64,000 bases of DNA from Mermis nigrescens (Eukaryota; Nematoda; Enoplea; Mermithida; Mermithidae). The DNA lies in assembly GCA_036768485.1 (NCBI GenBank), contig JAVLUZ010000400.1:1-64000 (forward strand), given 5' to 3'. Each line of letters opens with the position of its first letter. Positions within the stretch are counted from its first letter, which is position 1. The notes below the pieces were generated by a model. The model searched no databases. It was not told the DNA's origin and was given only the letters and a program-made list of their open reading frames with translations. Position numbers and translations under genes: made by a program. Below, in pieces: positions 48,234 to 59,126 of this stretch.

Positions 48234-49112
48234 CTAAAAAAAACCATGGGAACTAAAAAAACCACCCCAAAATGTTATGCAAAGTGCATGGTTGGTAGCG
48301 TAAAACAGTTAGTTGACCTTGAATGATCACAATCTTGAAAGAAAATTCATTTTTTACGATATTTCCGTTCATTTTATCACATTTATATAAAAATCAATAA
48401 TTTTTTCTGAATTTCATCAAAAGTTCTATAAATTTCACAAATAAAGTCTTCAAGTGATAAAAACGACTCTAGGTAAGTCTCTTCTACATCCTCTGCAAGA
48501 AATCAGTGCAAAATTATGCAAGTTGATGAAAAGTAATTTCGTTGCCATGGCAACATATACTTAGCACTGGTCCTTTTTTAGGTTACAGTGGTTTTTTTTA
48601 GGTTACAATCGAACTTTTTTTGGCAGTTTTTGGGGTGATTCTTATTTTTTTGCAAAAAATAAATATCAGGCATCATGAAAGGTGCTACAAGGCACATTCC
48701 TGCTGAGTTTTGTAAAAATTGGCGCTGGTTTTTTTAGGTTACAACTAGTTTTTTTAGGTTTGGCTTTGAAGGTATACTGTAGCTATGTGGATGACATAGG
48801 AGAACTAAATTTTTTCTGACATTAGTCTGCAAGGAGCCTAACGTGAAAACATAATAGATTCCACCGAATATGAATACGGGTAGAAATACTGACCCTCAAA
48901 AATGCTTTAAAAAATCATAATATTGGCAATTTTTAGGAACTTTTTGACAAATTTATATCTCAAGTTTCTGAATGATCCAGAAAGCGACCAGGGGTCAGTT
49001 GTAATCCTCATGGCATAGCTTGTTCGCCAGTGTAATATCATCAGTCATCTCCTTTTGGTTATGGAGAAAAGGGGTGGTTTTTTTTGGTTACAAATCGACT
49101 GGTTTTTTTTAG
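48234..49112. mobile_element. Inverted-repeat element with repeated GGTTTTTTTAGGTTAC motifs, inside the LINE
   Basis: About 879 bp. It starts CTAAAAAAAACCATGGGAAC and ends GGTTACAAATCGACTGGTTT followed by TTTTAG, giving loose terminal inverted repeats with CCACCCC/GGGGTGG just inside. Internal copies of GGTTTTTTTAGGTTACA lie near 48590 and 48730-48760. No coding. Superfamily unclear and flanking duplications unresolved. Confidence 0.5.
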
Positions 49113-49878
49113 AGGCCAGCACTATACATTTTCAACTTTTCATTTTTCTTCAGTTAAGCAATATCATTTATGAAAAAAGAAACAAAAGAGGACCAAGAAT
49201 CCTACCCTGTGGAACTCCGCTAGTAACATCAGTGAGCTCAGAAAAAATCATCAATTTTTACTTGCTGAGTTTGACCATGTAAAAAATCTGTAATCCACCA
49301 AAATAATCATCCTTTTAATCCGTAAAAAGAAAGTTTGTGAATGAGCTTATTATGTGAGACAGAATCAAAAGGTTTACAGAAGTCTAAATATATAGCATCC
49401 AACGGACTTTTAGAATTGATGTGGCATATAATTTCGTTTATGTACATTAATAGTTGGGCTTAACACGATTTTTTAGACAAACCCAAAGTGAATACATTAA
49501 AAAATTTTGTTTGTCTGAATGTATGTTAAGATATCTTTTAATGTTTCCTCTAAAATTCTGCAACTCACACACGTTAACGAAATAGGCCTATTATTAGAAG
49601 TTATGGATGGATCACCCTTTTTGAAAATGGGGATGAGGTGAGCTGTTTTCCAGATTTTTGGAAATTTACCTGTTAACGATGAAATGGAAAAGATCTTTTT
49701 AAGCCATAACAAAAGCGAGACTTTCAAATTTTTATACAAAATACTAGGTAATCCATCTCAACCAAAGGAACTAGAACAATTTAAGTTGGAAATGGCTTTA
49801 GCTATAGCTGCTTCATCAACTACGATATTTTCCAAACCAGGTAAATTCTTCAAATCGAGGTCAAGTAAGGGTATGCTT
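49113..49878 (-). pseudogene. LINE ORF2, reverse transcriptase fragment
   Basis: Reads GKFPKIWKTAHLIPIFKKGD, then NNRPISLTCVSCRILE (palm start, motif 0/1 region) to a stop near 49497. After frame breaks come DAIYLDFCKPFDSVSH (motif A region) and TSGVPQGRILGPLLF (motif B). These are classic non-LTR reverse transcriptase blocks. The catalytic FADD-type motif is missing, lost at the junction with the element at 48234-49112. Confidence 0.88.
49871..49878. repeat. 8-bp target duplication, left (GTATGCTT)
   Basis: GTATGCTT at 49871-49878 recurs exactly at 52907-52914 on the other side of the inserted hAT element. Confidence 0.9.
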
Positions 49879-51286
49879 CAGGGAACGACCGAAGCTTTGG
49901 CTTCAGCCGAAGCTGGGTGTTTTCTTGCTTCGGCCTTCGGTCGAAGCAAGAAGGAAAAAAGGCCGAAGGCCGAAGCTTTTTTCAAGGCAGATTTTTATTC
50001 ACATTAAAATTTGGACAATGTGCAATATAAATAACCACAGACGATGCCATTTAGCTCAATTCATCTTCTAGTCACTTAAAGTTTTGTTAAAAATATGCTC
50101 ACAACAGTAACTTTAACTATATAAACAGCATGCAACCATGTACTAAGAACCAAAGCTGACTCATCTAAGCATTGTATCCGCTCCGCATCTGTTTCCATTT
50201 TTAGAAAAGTTCGACTATAAATGAATCACTAGCGATCGCTAAAATGACGAGACACTTAAGTGAAAAGCCACACCTTTATTATTACATGTCTCACAAACGA
50301 AAGCATGCCTTTGTTTACTCGAAATTCCAACGCCATCTTTGTACTTGTTGTATATCGTGTGTCTACTGTGTACCAGTGTTTTTTAACAATTTTCGTTTGT
50401 ACATGTACAAAGATGATTCCTAAGTCTTTGTACATTTTGTACATATAACTTTTTGTGTACTATATTATAGTACAGTAGCGATTTTAGTGTTGTAAAACAG
50501 GGTTTTTGATCTTTGGTACTGTATTCTAGCTAATTTCTGGGTTTCTGACGCCAAAAATTACTAAAAATGGTTTCAAAACGGCTCAAACCGCCCAAGAATT
50601 TGACATTTTTCCATTTTAAATGCAAATTCTGCCATTAGAAAGATATTACTCATTTCGGCGCAAAGCGCCAAAAATTTTTGGGAATGATACACCTTTTTAT
50701 AGTTTTTGTCTTCCCAAAAATCTTTGTACATTTTGTACACACAAATTTTTGGGTACTGGAATATGGTACAGTAGCAATTTTAGTGTAGTAAAAACGGAGT
50801 TGTTCGCCTTTTGGTAGTGTATTTTAGCTAATTTCTGGGTCTCTAAGGGCAAAAGTCATTAAGGATTGTCTTAAAACGGCGCAAAGCGCCGAAAAATTTG
50901 ACATGTTTCCTTTTGAAATGTAATTTCTGTCATTGTAAAGATATGTAGAACACACAATTACTCATTTCGGCGAGTAGCGCCGAAAATTTTTGCGAATTTC
51001 AGACCTTTCTTGCAATTCTCGTCTTAATCTCTATTAGCTTTTATGTCTACCTTACTTCTACAAATTTAAGTATCAGCATGAAAATTAGGAATCAATTATT
51101 TTCATAATTCTCAAGAATTCCAGGCTTTATTCCTAATAATACATTATATTTTTATATATTCAGGATAGTAAATCTGGTGATGATCAATACGTGTTAGTTG
51201 CTGATATAGAAGAAATGTCTAATAATAAAATCAGTGCTACTGAAGAGAATTAATTGTGCTTTTGAATTAAATTTCTGCAATGAATG

Positions 51287-52647
51287 CATAGGCGTAGCCA
51301 GGGGGCATTGGGGGCACATGCCCCCCCCAAAATTTTTCTAAAATTTTGTTGATTTTTCTAGTGTAAAAACTGTGTCCAGAAAATTGAGTTCTAAAAGGCA
51401 AAAACGTCAAAATTTTCAGGCGCTTTGCGCCAAGTCATTATTATATTTATTGTTATTATTATATTTATTATTATTATAGTCATTATTATATTTATCATTA
51501 TTATATTTATTTATAGTCATTATTATATTTATCCAATGAGTTAAAGAGCTTTAATTAGCTCGAATAATCCAGCAATTCACATCGCTTTAGTGATTGATGC
51601 TCTATCTGTTTGTTGAATGAAACTGCGCATACTTGTTGAGCATATAGTAAAAGTGCGAAAATGATTGCATACCAGTTTGTCTATTCTTTTCTTTTTAAGT
51701 CTTTCTCTAGAAGGATACATAACCCTATTACAAATAATATGGAATGGCCAAATTTTCTTATGTTTCTGCGAATTTCTTGTTCTCTGAACTACAATAAGAA
51801 GGCCACAAATGGGCCTGAAAACGGTAAGAACAAAATTTTCATTGATACATCTTTCTATATCTTATTGGCAGCGACCCATTGCTGTGCTATATACTTAACA
51901 GAGGTCGAAAAACGCATTTCAGCTCAAAAATCTTTAACAATGTAGGAGTGTTTTTGGGCTTAATTCAGAACCAAGATTTGGCTAATTTTGCAATGTTAGT
52001 ATTTACCATTAATGTATTTTTTTACAAAATTTTCCAGGGTCCTGCCCTGGATGCCGCTGGGGGCGCTTGGGCGCTCCACCACAAACCCTCCAGTTGTAAA
52101 ATCTCGTAGAACATGTGAAACGAGATTTTTGGGAAGACAAAAAGGTAAAAGGGTTAGGAATTTCTAAAACTTTCCAGCGCTTCGCTCCGGAATTCGTTTG
52201 TCTATATTATAAAATAAAATATCTATAAAATATCTACTTACTAAGCTAGTAACTCGCAGTTTAGAAGCTTAGAGTGTCAATATTGTTTTGTACAAATTTG
52301 ATAATTTTAGTATTCACAGAGCTGCAAAATGTTAAGAGCGGTAAAAAAATTAGTAAATTCCTTGGTGCTTTGTGTTACTTATGATTTTCGAACAGTTTTT
52401 AATAAAAAGGCCATAAATTCTACATGAAAACTGAAAAGGTTTTAAAAGTTTTTGGCGCTTAGCGCCGCTTCACACTTTTGTATTTTTGATCATCAGAAAC
52501 CCATAAATTAGCTAGGATACACTATTAAAGGTCGAAAAACTCAGAGTTTTACTATAGGTTAACGGAACTGGCATTCAATGCAAAAGTAGTCTTAAAAAAT
52601 TTTTTGTGTATGCCCCCCCCTGAACCAAAATCCTGGCTATGCCTCTG
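51287..52647. mobile_element. Second hAT-like element nested in the first, exact 8-bp duplication
   Basis: 1361 bp, from CATAGGCGTAGCCAGG to CCTGGCTATGCCTCTG, with AATGAATG on both sides (51279-51286 and 52648-52655). It carries a TTATTATATTTA simple repeat (51437-51535), GGCGC..GCGCC palindromes, and blocks shared with 10.7-11.2 kb and 30.3-30.6 kb. No transposase seen. Confidence 0.88.
51437..51535. repeat. TTATTATATTTA simple-sequence repeat
   Basis: Roughly eight imperfect units of ATTATTATATTTATT and its variants. Confidence 0.85.
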
Positions 52648-52906
52648 AATGAATGACACTGTTTTATTACTTCACATTTACTCCTGAAACATAATCAAGC
52701 TTAACTGTCATAGTTATGGCTCAATTCGCAATTCATTCTTCATACTAGTCAGAATTAGACTAGACAATTTTTAGATTCGGCCTTCAGCCTTCAGCCAAAG
52801 CTTGGCCTTCGGCCTTCGGCCGAAGCTTCGGCCAAAGTTGAAGCAAGAGCTGGCCGAAGCTTCGGCTTCGGCCGAAGCAAAATTTTGGAGCTTTGGTCGT
52901 TCACTG

Positions 52907-53450
52907 GTATGCTTCCATCATCCTGAGTGAAAACTGAACAGAAAAAAATATTCAGTAAAGTAACTTTCTTAGATTCTTCCGAAACTAGCTCGCCATTATC
53001 CTTTTTTTGCAGTGGCATGGTTTTAGTATTTTTCAGACGTTTGCCAACAAAATTATAAAACTGTCTTAAATTTCCCTTTTCAACTAATTTATTTTTGTAC
53101 TTAAATTCATTTGATTCGCCTATAAGATAAAACGGTTGAAATTTTTCAGGTTTTCATTAGTAAATTCATAACTAAACATTCACAATCACAAAATTTGTCT
53201 CAATAACTTATACTTATGGCATTCAACAACTTCTTCACAAGGCAGCAAGCTCGCCCCCTTTTTTGGCACCTTTTGGTCACAACAAAAAACACTGTATTCC
53301 GGGTTTTGAAAAATAATCAAATCAGGTATATTGGGCTCCAAAAACTCTCAGTGATGAACATCAGATCATAAATTTGGGTACTAAGCAGAAAATCGAGCTC
53401 TAGTGACTTGTTTTTAACACTTCTATAACTAAATTGTAAGCATTTTAAAA
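52907..53450 (-). pseudogene. LINE ORF2, endonuclease start and linker
   Basis: From about 53450: YRSVKNKSLELDFLLSTQIY and DLMFITESFWSP match the N-terminus of APE-type LINE endonucleases ('N.RSL.NKLDEL..LL....D.I.ITET'). Then FQNPEYSVFCCDQKVPKKGG, and a break. From about 53150 comes the linker before the polymerase, ending ESKKVTLLNIFFCSVFTQDD. The middle and C-terminal endonuclease blocks are deleted. Confidence 0.8.
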
Positions 53451-53488
53451 AGTTTATGCCACTCGCATAGGGTGAAAATCCCCTAGCT

Positions 53489-53957
53489 CTAATTTTTTAT
53501 GATAAAAATAGAACCTGTATTTTTGTTATTGTTAGAGATACGCGATTTAATACAATCCAAACGATAGTCGACAAAAAGGTCTATTTCTCCATTATCTAAA
53601 TGGGTTTGTAGCTCCATACGTAGTTCGCGGCCATGCTTACATTGAAGAAAAGACAAATCGGGCCTCAGTCATAAACCTTGCTGGCAGCGAGTAGAATTGA
53701 TTGCCCGTATAAACTCCTTCTTTGCCTGGGGCAAATCACATACGACCTTCAAAAATCTAGGTTTTTCGTCATATTTGGGGCAATCACAAAAGACCCAAAT
53801 GATTTTGTCAAAGGAAATGTCAGTGTTATCGCTATTTGTGATCATTTCTCGAACTGCAGCCAAATCATCATTATCCATTGACTCAGGTAATCCAAATAGT
53901 GCAGCATTGTTATTTTTTGACTCTATTCCTGTAGCATCCTGGATGAGTATCAACAAG
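53489..53957 (-). pseudogene. LINE ORF1, C-terminal part
   Basis: Includes NNNAALFGLPESMDNDDLAA (the 'N.IIFGLPE' block of LINE ORF1 RRM-like domains), then FLKVVCDLPQAKKEFIRA and, after an in-frame TGA, PDLSFLQCKHGRELRMELQ up to a TAG at 53491-53489. The layout matches CR1/Jockey ORF1 proteins, which bind element RNA. Confidence 0.8.
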
Positions 53958-54221
53958 CATACATGGGCAGCAAGAAAATTCTGGGAGGGTGCAAGATTTT
54001 TCAAAGGTCAAAAAATTGCCTTAAAAATGGTGGTATGGCGAAAAAACGCCATTTTTTAGAGTTTCTCAGCAAGCACTATCCTATCCATTGGCATCAAAAA
54101 ATTGCAAAAAAAATATTTAAAAATTGAATTCTGAGGGAGGGGGTACTTTGATTTCAGGGTGGGGGGTATTTTGGTTTCTCGATGGGTGCATACCCCCAAT
54201 CCCCCTCCATGCCCAGGTGTG
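53958..54221. mobile_element. hAT-like MITE, family A, inside LINE ORF1
   Basis: 264 bp from CATACATGGGCAGC to GCCCAGGTGTG. Flanking octamers TCAACAAG and ACGGCAGG do not match, and part of ORF1 seems to be missing here. A deletion probably removed one duplication. Confidence 0.75.
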
Positions 54222-54614
54222 ACGGCAGGTTGGTCGTAGGCTGGGTAGGCGGAAAGCCAACCTCAGTTTCGATTCTAGCGGGGCAAAACATCGCTCAAGA
54301 ACAGCCATTTTACCCGACAGCTCTTTAAGTTGCTCGAACACTGGCATACAGCTACCGCATATCAAGGGCAAGTTAAAATCCGAGTTCACGTGAATAGGAC
54401 TATTGAAAAATTTAACGACTTTGATCAAGATTTTTAAGCAAGTGCTGTGCAACCAACATCTGCACACGTCGAAGCTAAGTGCTATTTTATCCATATCCGT
54501 GATCAGCTTTTTGCATAGCATGCAGGGCGAGTCCGATGACAAGGTAACAGGAATAATGTTGTAGCCTGCGACGGTGTATGCGAATACCGCTGGTTTTTTC
54601 TGCTGTGGAGGCAT
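54222..54614 (-). pseudogene. LINE ORF1, N-terminal zinc-finger part
   Basis: Starts MPPQQKKPAVFAYTVAG. It then has a Cys/His pattern CMLCKK, CRCWLHSTC and CGSC spaced like a PHD/treble-clef finger, followed by FEQLKELSGKMAVLE, probably a coiled coil. PHD-like fingers at the start of ORF1 occur in several arthropod LINE families. The frame runs into the MITE at 54221. Confidence 0.8.
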
Positions 54615-54752
54615 TTTTTGACGACATCACAGTGAAATGAAGCGGTAGATTTACGTTATTGGCTAGAATCGAAGGCTAACGTCAATATTGATCAAATTAG
54701 TTAAAATAACGCATTGCGGCTCTTCAGCTCGATTAGTCTCTTCAGCTCTAAG

Positions 54753-54938
54753 CAAGGGCGGATTTAGGGGGCGGGGGGCGCCCCCCCATTGGCCCAAAAT
54801 AGTGCGCAAAAGTACGGGTTTTTGAGCGATTTTTAGCGGTTTTCGGGTTACAACGGCTAATTTTTCCTCCCAAGTCAGGGTTCCGCCCCCCCCCTTGGAG
54901 GTACCGCCCCCCTTAGGAAAATCCTGGATCCGCCACTG
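54753..54938. mobile_element. hAT-like MITE, family E, exact 8-bp duplication
   Basis: 186 bp from CAAGGGCGGATTTAGG to CCTGGATCCGCCACTG. GCTCTAAG flanks both sides. It is the reverse orientation of 30722-30910. Confidence 0.9.
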
Positions 54939-54946
54939 GCTCTAAG

Positions 54947-55756
54947 CATCTATACTTTGATCTAAGCGAAGGCGATCTCGACCTCAGCAGCCGAAAACAC
55001 CTTCTCCGATATACTAACCTAAGCCTAAGCGTTATTTAAGCAGAAACTTGAATTTTCACATAAAAATATGCAGAAAATTGTTTTTTCAGATTAAAAATTT
55101 TTCAAACAAAATTTTTTTTGTTTCCGTGCAAAAAAATCAGATAAATATGCTTTTAGCCCAAATTTGGAACATTTTGGAGAACTATGAAATACCCGAGGAA
55201 TTATGCACAAGTACCTACATCAGGTCAAACTGTATACTTATATAACCTAATGTTAAAAAACATTGAAAAAATTCGATTGGCCCTTAACTGAACAAGTGCC
55301 GAAATCGGCGCAAAGCGCCAAATTTTTTGGATTTATGCTCAAAAAATTGTCGCAGAACAGCATAATGCAACCGCATAGCTCCATGTCTAAAAACTCAAAA
55401 TTTTTAACATGGGGAATTCCCCCTCCTCCACTTGCTACGCTAGCGCGGCACGTGCCCCCTACCTATCCCTATGGATACGGGCCTGTTCAGGCCTGTCTGC
55501 CGGATTTTGTTTCAACGGGGGGAGGGGGGACACGAACAATATTTTTTTCAAACTAAGGGGAGACCAAGGGATGGATTAAAAAAGACGTTTTAGGACGACT
55601 AGAGCTGAAGGAAGCCTTGTAAATCTTGCTACACAGATGCCTTAAATATGGTGAGAATTCAATGGATACCATCTTGTTAAGTGTGGGAAAAAAGTTTCAT
55701 GCATTGATGAAGATAGAAAAGTAGCTCCCTTTGTCATAATTGCGGCAGTAATTATT
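54947..55756. other. Unassigned sequence
   Basis: No gene seen. GGCGCAAAGCGCC near 55309 is one more of the recurring short palindromes. A 'GGGAATTCCCCCTCC' patch near 55413 suggests another degenerate MITE. Confidence 0.35.
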
Positions 55757-56222
55757 TGCAGTCAACTGCAGGTAATATAGCACACAATGTAAAATTATAT
55801 GCAGTCAAAAACCAGCGGCCTAGACCGCAGGCAATATAGCACACAATGTAAAATTATATGCAGTCAAAAACCAGCGGCCTAGACTGCAGGCAATATAGCA
55901 CACAATGTAAAATTATATGCAGTCAAAAACCAGCGGCCTAGACTGCAGGCAATATAGCACACAATGTAAAATTATATGCAGTCAAAAACCAGTGGCCTAG
56001 ACTGCAGGCAATATAGCACACAATGTAAAATTATATGCAGTCAAAAACCAGTGGCTCAGACTGCAGGCAATATAGCACACAATGTAAAATTATATGCAGT
56101 CAAAAACCAGTGGCCTAGACTGCAGGCAATATAGCACACAACGTAAAATTATATGCAGTCAAAAACCAGCGGCCTAGACTGCAGGCAATATAGCACACAA
56201 TGTGATATTATATGCAGTCAAG
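55757..56222. repeat. Minisatellite, 59-bp unit, about 8 copies
   Basis: Direct tandem array with unit TGCAGGCAATATAGCACACA followed by ATGTAAAATTATATGCAGTC and AAAAACCAGCGGCCTAGAC. Copies are nearly identical, differing mainly at GCGGCC/GTGGCC, so the array is young or homogenised. No spacers, so it is not a CRISPR. Confidence 0.95.
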
Positions 56223-56766
56223 TTGGAAGCTTATCAATATGGGAAGCTGGCGCTTTGCTCGCATTTCAACCTGTAGTAGATGGTTTTAGAAGGCACTTTT
56301 ATTTGAGATGGTCTGGCAGATTTGCTTCCTCATTAGAAAATTTTTTTTTGCGCTGCATGGGTAGCACATTTAATAGCTGCCCAGTCACCTATTAGCGCAT
56401 GTTGGGCCAGCTTAAGCTCTGGGGCATACGTACATACACACATATTTGATCAATCCGGAATAAATTTATAACTACATACATACACAAACTAGCATTATCA
56501 CAGCCAATTAATCTTATGATGTCAGTTGTATACCGTGTCTCCCTAGGGGCGAAGCTATAACATAGCCTATGTTATAGCATAGGCAGAGGGGCTAAGAATC
56601 TGCTCCCTGGCTTTTCTCAGGGAGCAATGCTGCAGCATAGGTTGTTGTAGCATAGGGGCCTGCACGGACCTGCCCGGGGAGGGGGCGCACACAAGCCCAG
56701 GGCCAAGGGAGGGGCAAATTTCCAGGGGGGGAATTTCCCTGGGGGAAAAATTGAAAGAGCTATAAT
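56223..56766. other. Sequence between minisatellite and arm, with small palindromes
   Basis: CATAGCCTATGTTATAGCATAGGC near 56564 and repeated GCATAGG units, then a GC-rich patch with CTGCCCGGGGAGGGGGC, again resemble a hAT end. No gene. Confidence 0.4.
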
Positions 56767-58251
56767 TCAAGAACCAGCAGCCAGATCGGACTAAAAATTT
56801 CAGAGTGTTAAGTATATGTTAGGTATGCTACGTACAAAATTTTAGCGCGCAACCTACAGTATACCAGCATTATTTTACACTTTTGCATAATTCAAGAACC
56901 AATGGCCGGATTTTGTTCAAATTTTCATGACATGATGTATATAGGCGAGTCATGCTATGCACAGAATGTCAGTGCGCAGCCTACAGTATACCAGTTTACT
57001 TTACACTCATTTGGTACTATAACTTTGGAAATAGAGGGCGGATTGGACTCAAATTTTCATAGTAGGATGGGTTTATGTTGCATGTCTTATCTTATTGTTA
57101 TCAACATGTAATCTATAGTATGCCAATTTTAGTTTACACTTCCTCATATAGGAACGTAAATCAAGAACCAATGGCTGGATTTTGTTCAGATTTTTAGGAT
57201 ATAATGTATATAGTCGAGGCATGCTATGCATAGAATTTTAGCGCGCAGCCTACAGTATACCAAATTACTTTACACTTGCTCAAATAGTGATATAACTTCA
57301 GAAATAGAGGGCAGATTGGGTTTAAATTTTCATAGTAGGGTGGGTTTATGTTGCATGTGTTATCCTATTGTTATCAGCATGTAATCTACAGTATGCCGAT
57401 TTTAGTTTACACTTCATCATATAGCACCATATTTCAAGAACCAATGCTTGGATTTTGTTCAGATTTTCAGGATATGATGTATAGAGGCGAGGCATGCTAT
57501 GCATAGAATTTTAGCGCGCAGCCTACAGTATACCAATTTACTTTACACTTGCTCAAATAGTACTATAACCTTAGAAATAGAGGGCGGATTGGAATAAAAT
57601 TTTCATAGTAGGGTGGGTTTATGTTGCATGTATCATCTTATTGTTATCAGCATGTGATCTACAGTATGCGGATTTTAGTTTACACTTCCTCATATAGCAC
57701 CATATTTAAAGAACCAATGCTGTGATTTTGTTCAAATTGTTAGGATATGATGTATATAGGCAAGGCATACTATATATGGAATTTCAGCGCGAAGCCTATT
57801 GTACACCAGTTTACTTTACACTTTATCATGGGTATAGCACTATATTTCAAGAACTAGAGGGCAGATTTGGCTCAAATTTTCAAAGTACGTTAGGTTTACT
57901 TAGGTATGCTATGTACAAAATTTTAGTGCACAACCTACAGTATGCTGATTTTTTTACACTGTCTTTACAATGCTTAATTTTTTACTAGTACTTGTCTAAT
58001 GATGCCATTAGGAGTTATTTTTGCCAAAAAATAAGCAACCAGTATAGGCGAACATTGCTCAAATTTAATTATCATGCAATTTAGAGCTTCTCAAAGTTTA
58101 TCAGAAAATACCTGAAAAAGGGCGATCTTTGCCTGCTGTTCAACTTGTGGAAATTTTTAAGCCCTGAAGCTAGGTTTCACTTTACAGACCTTCACACAAA
58201 ATTCATTAATTAAAACATAACTTCATCCATGTCATCAGTATTGATCTAAAA
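56767..58251. repeat. Left inverted arm: tandem ~272-bp repeats
   Basis: 'TCAAGAACCAATG' recurs at about 56885, 57157, 57430 and 57703. Each unit carries GCATGCTATGCATAGAATTT, CGCGCAGCCTACAGTATACC and TTTACACTTCCTCATATAG. The same units occur in reverse at 61381-61935 and 62958-64000. Together they make very long inverted arms around the virus-like core. Confidence 0.85.
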
Positions 58252-58530
58252 ATTTGCAAAGTTTGGAATATTTTTTGTTAAGCTTAGAAATTTTTTTGTA
58301 AAATTTGGAATACTTTTTGTAAAGTTTGGAATATTTTTTGTAAAGTTTGGAAATTTTTCTGTAAAACTTGGAATTAATTTTACATGCTTAAGCATAGTAC
58401 TTTTGCAAAGTTTGGAATATTTTTTGTAAAGTTTGGAATATTTTTTATAAAATTTGGAATATTTCTAGTAAAATTTGGAATATTTTTTGTAAAATTCGGG
58501 AAATTTTCTGTAAAGTTTGAAATATTATGT
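58252..58530. repeat. Short tandem repeat GTTTGGAATATTTTTTGTAAA (left, inner edge)
   Basis: About twelve ~20-21-bp units. The reverse complement array is at 61143-61378, so the two form the innermost part of the inverted arms. Confidence 0.85.
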
Positions 58531-58577
58531 ATCTAATCCGCATTTCTCAAGCATTGTTGAAACTATTTTATATGCTC

Positions 58578-58735
58578 ATGCTCCCTCCTAAGTCAAGCAA
58601 AAAAAACCTCAAAGAACCGCTATTATAAATACTGCTAGCAAGGATCAAATCCTTTGTCTCTGTGACTGTGCAAACAACTTTCTGAATGGTAATATTCCTT
58701 TTGATAAAAAGGATATGAATAAACTTCGAAGATAT
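58578..58735. repeat. Inverted duplication flanking the pX-like exon, copy 1
   Basis: About 155 bp, reverse complement of 58943-59095 with ~90% identity by eye. Shared text includes CACAGTCACAGAGACA and GCGGTTCTTTGAGGTTTTTT. Confidence 0.8.
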
Positions 58736-58854
58736 CAGAATCAAATAAGATACCTGGCAAACAAGAAGCAAGTGACTACAAAACAAAAGAAAAGTAAATG
58801 AAATGAAAAAAAATTGGTAGTAAATGAAACATACTGAAAAAATTATTTGTATAC

Positions 58855-58948
58855 CTGCTGAAATCAGCGAGCGGACTAAACCTATTGTAAGTATGGGAGT
58901 AAGTAAAAGAGGAAGAAAACCACCTTGCCGTATTATAATATCTTTCAA
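58855..58948 (-). CDS. Small pX-like peptide exon (adenovirus/adintovirus-type core protein), tentative
   Basis: Minus-strand ATG at 58948, 31 codons plus one base to donor GCAG/GTATAC. The peptide has a short basic start, then QGGFLPLLLTPILTIGLVRS. A Gly-Gly-Phe/Ile-Leu-Pro-Leu-Leu segment followed by a hydrophobic stretch is characteristic of the small pX/mu-type core peptide of adenoviruses and related adintovirus-like elements. A phase-compatible acceptor (TTTGCCAG, ~58755) would continue the frame to a TAG near 58620. The neighbouring packaging ATPase on the same strand supports the assignment, but the match is short. Confidence 0.35.
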
Positions 58949-59095
58949 GTGAAGTTTATTTATATCCTTTTTATCAAAAGGGATATTACGATTCAGAAAT
59001 TTGTTTGCACAGTCACAGAGACATAGGATTTGATCTTTGCTTGCAGTATTTATATTAGCGGTTCTTTGAGGTTTTTTAGCACGACTTAGGTGATG
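58943..59095. repeat. Inverted duplication flanking the pX-like exon, copy 2
   Basis: Mirror of 58578-58735. The 207 bp between the copies contains the pX-like exon, so recombination between the copies could flip it. Confidence 0.8.
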
Positions 59096-59126
59096 TAAAC
59101 AACCAATATTTTGTGTTAATTGTTCT

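Larger units (their letters stand above)
49879..52906. mobile_element. hAT element with GAAGCTTCGGCC end repeats, inserted in the LINE
   Basis: 3028 bp. Ends CAGGGAACGACCGAAGCT and the mirrored AGCTTTGGTCGTTCACTG. The duplication GTATGCTT is exact on both sides. Removing the element restores the LINE frame. Next to each end is a cluster of GCTTCGGCCGAAGC palindromes (49890-49985 and 52780-52880). An exon-like frame at 51172-51252 (acceptor ATATTCAG, DSKSGDDQYVLVADIEEMSN, then TAA) may be the tail of a lost transposase gene. No BED finger or hAT dimerisation domain is visible. Confidence 0.85.
47790..54614 (-). mobile_element. Non-LTR retrotransposon (LINE, CR1/Jockey-like), decayed and repeatedly interrupted
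   Basis: Minus-strand order from 5' to 3': ORF1 with a zinc-finger start (54614), ORF1 remainder to a stop at 53489, endonuclease start (~53450), linker (~53150-52907), reverse transcriptase (49878-49113) and the conserved C-terminal domain (48190-47887). It is interrupted by a family A MITE (53958-54221), a hAT element (49879-52906) and a T-run-rich element (48234-49112). In-frame stops and deletions in the endonuclease and the catalytic part of the polymerase mean it cannot be active. Confidence 0.85.

Noticed and set aside
52791..53018. Treating the 75-residue minus-strand frame as one protein
   Set aside because: It joins LINE linker sequence to the GAAGCTTCGGCC array of the inserted hAT. 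The chimera is an artefact.
55757..56222. CRISPR-like array
   Set aside because: Units are contiguous 59-bp repeats with no unique spacers, in a eukaryotic genome.
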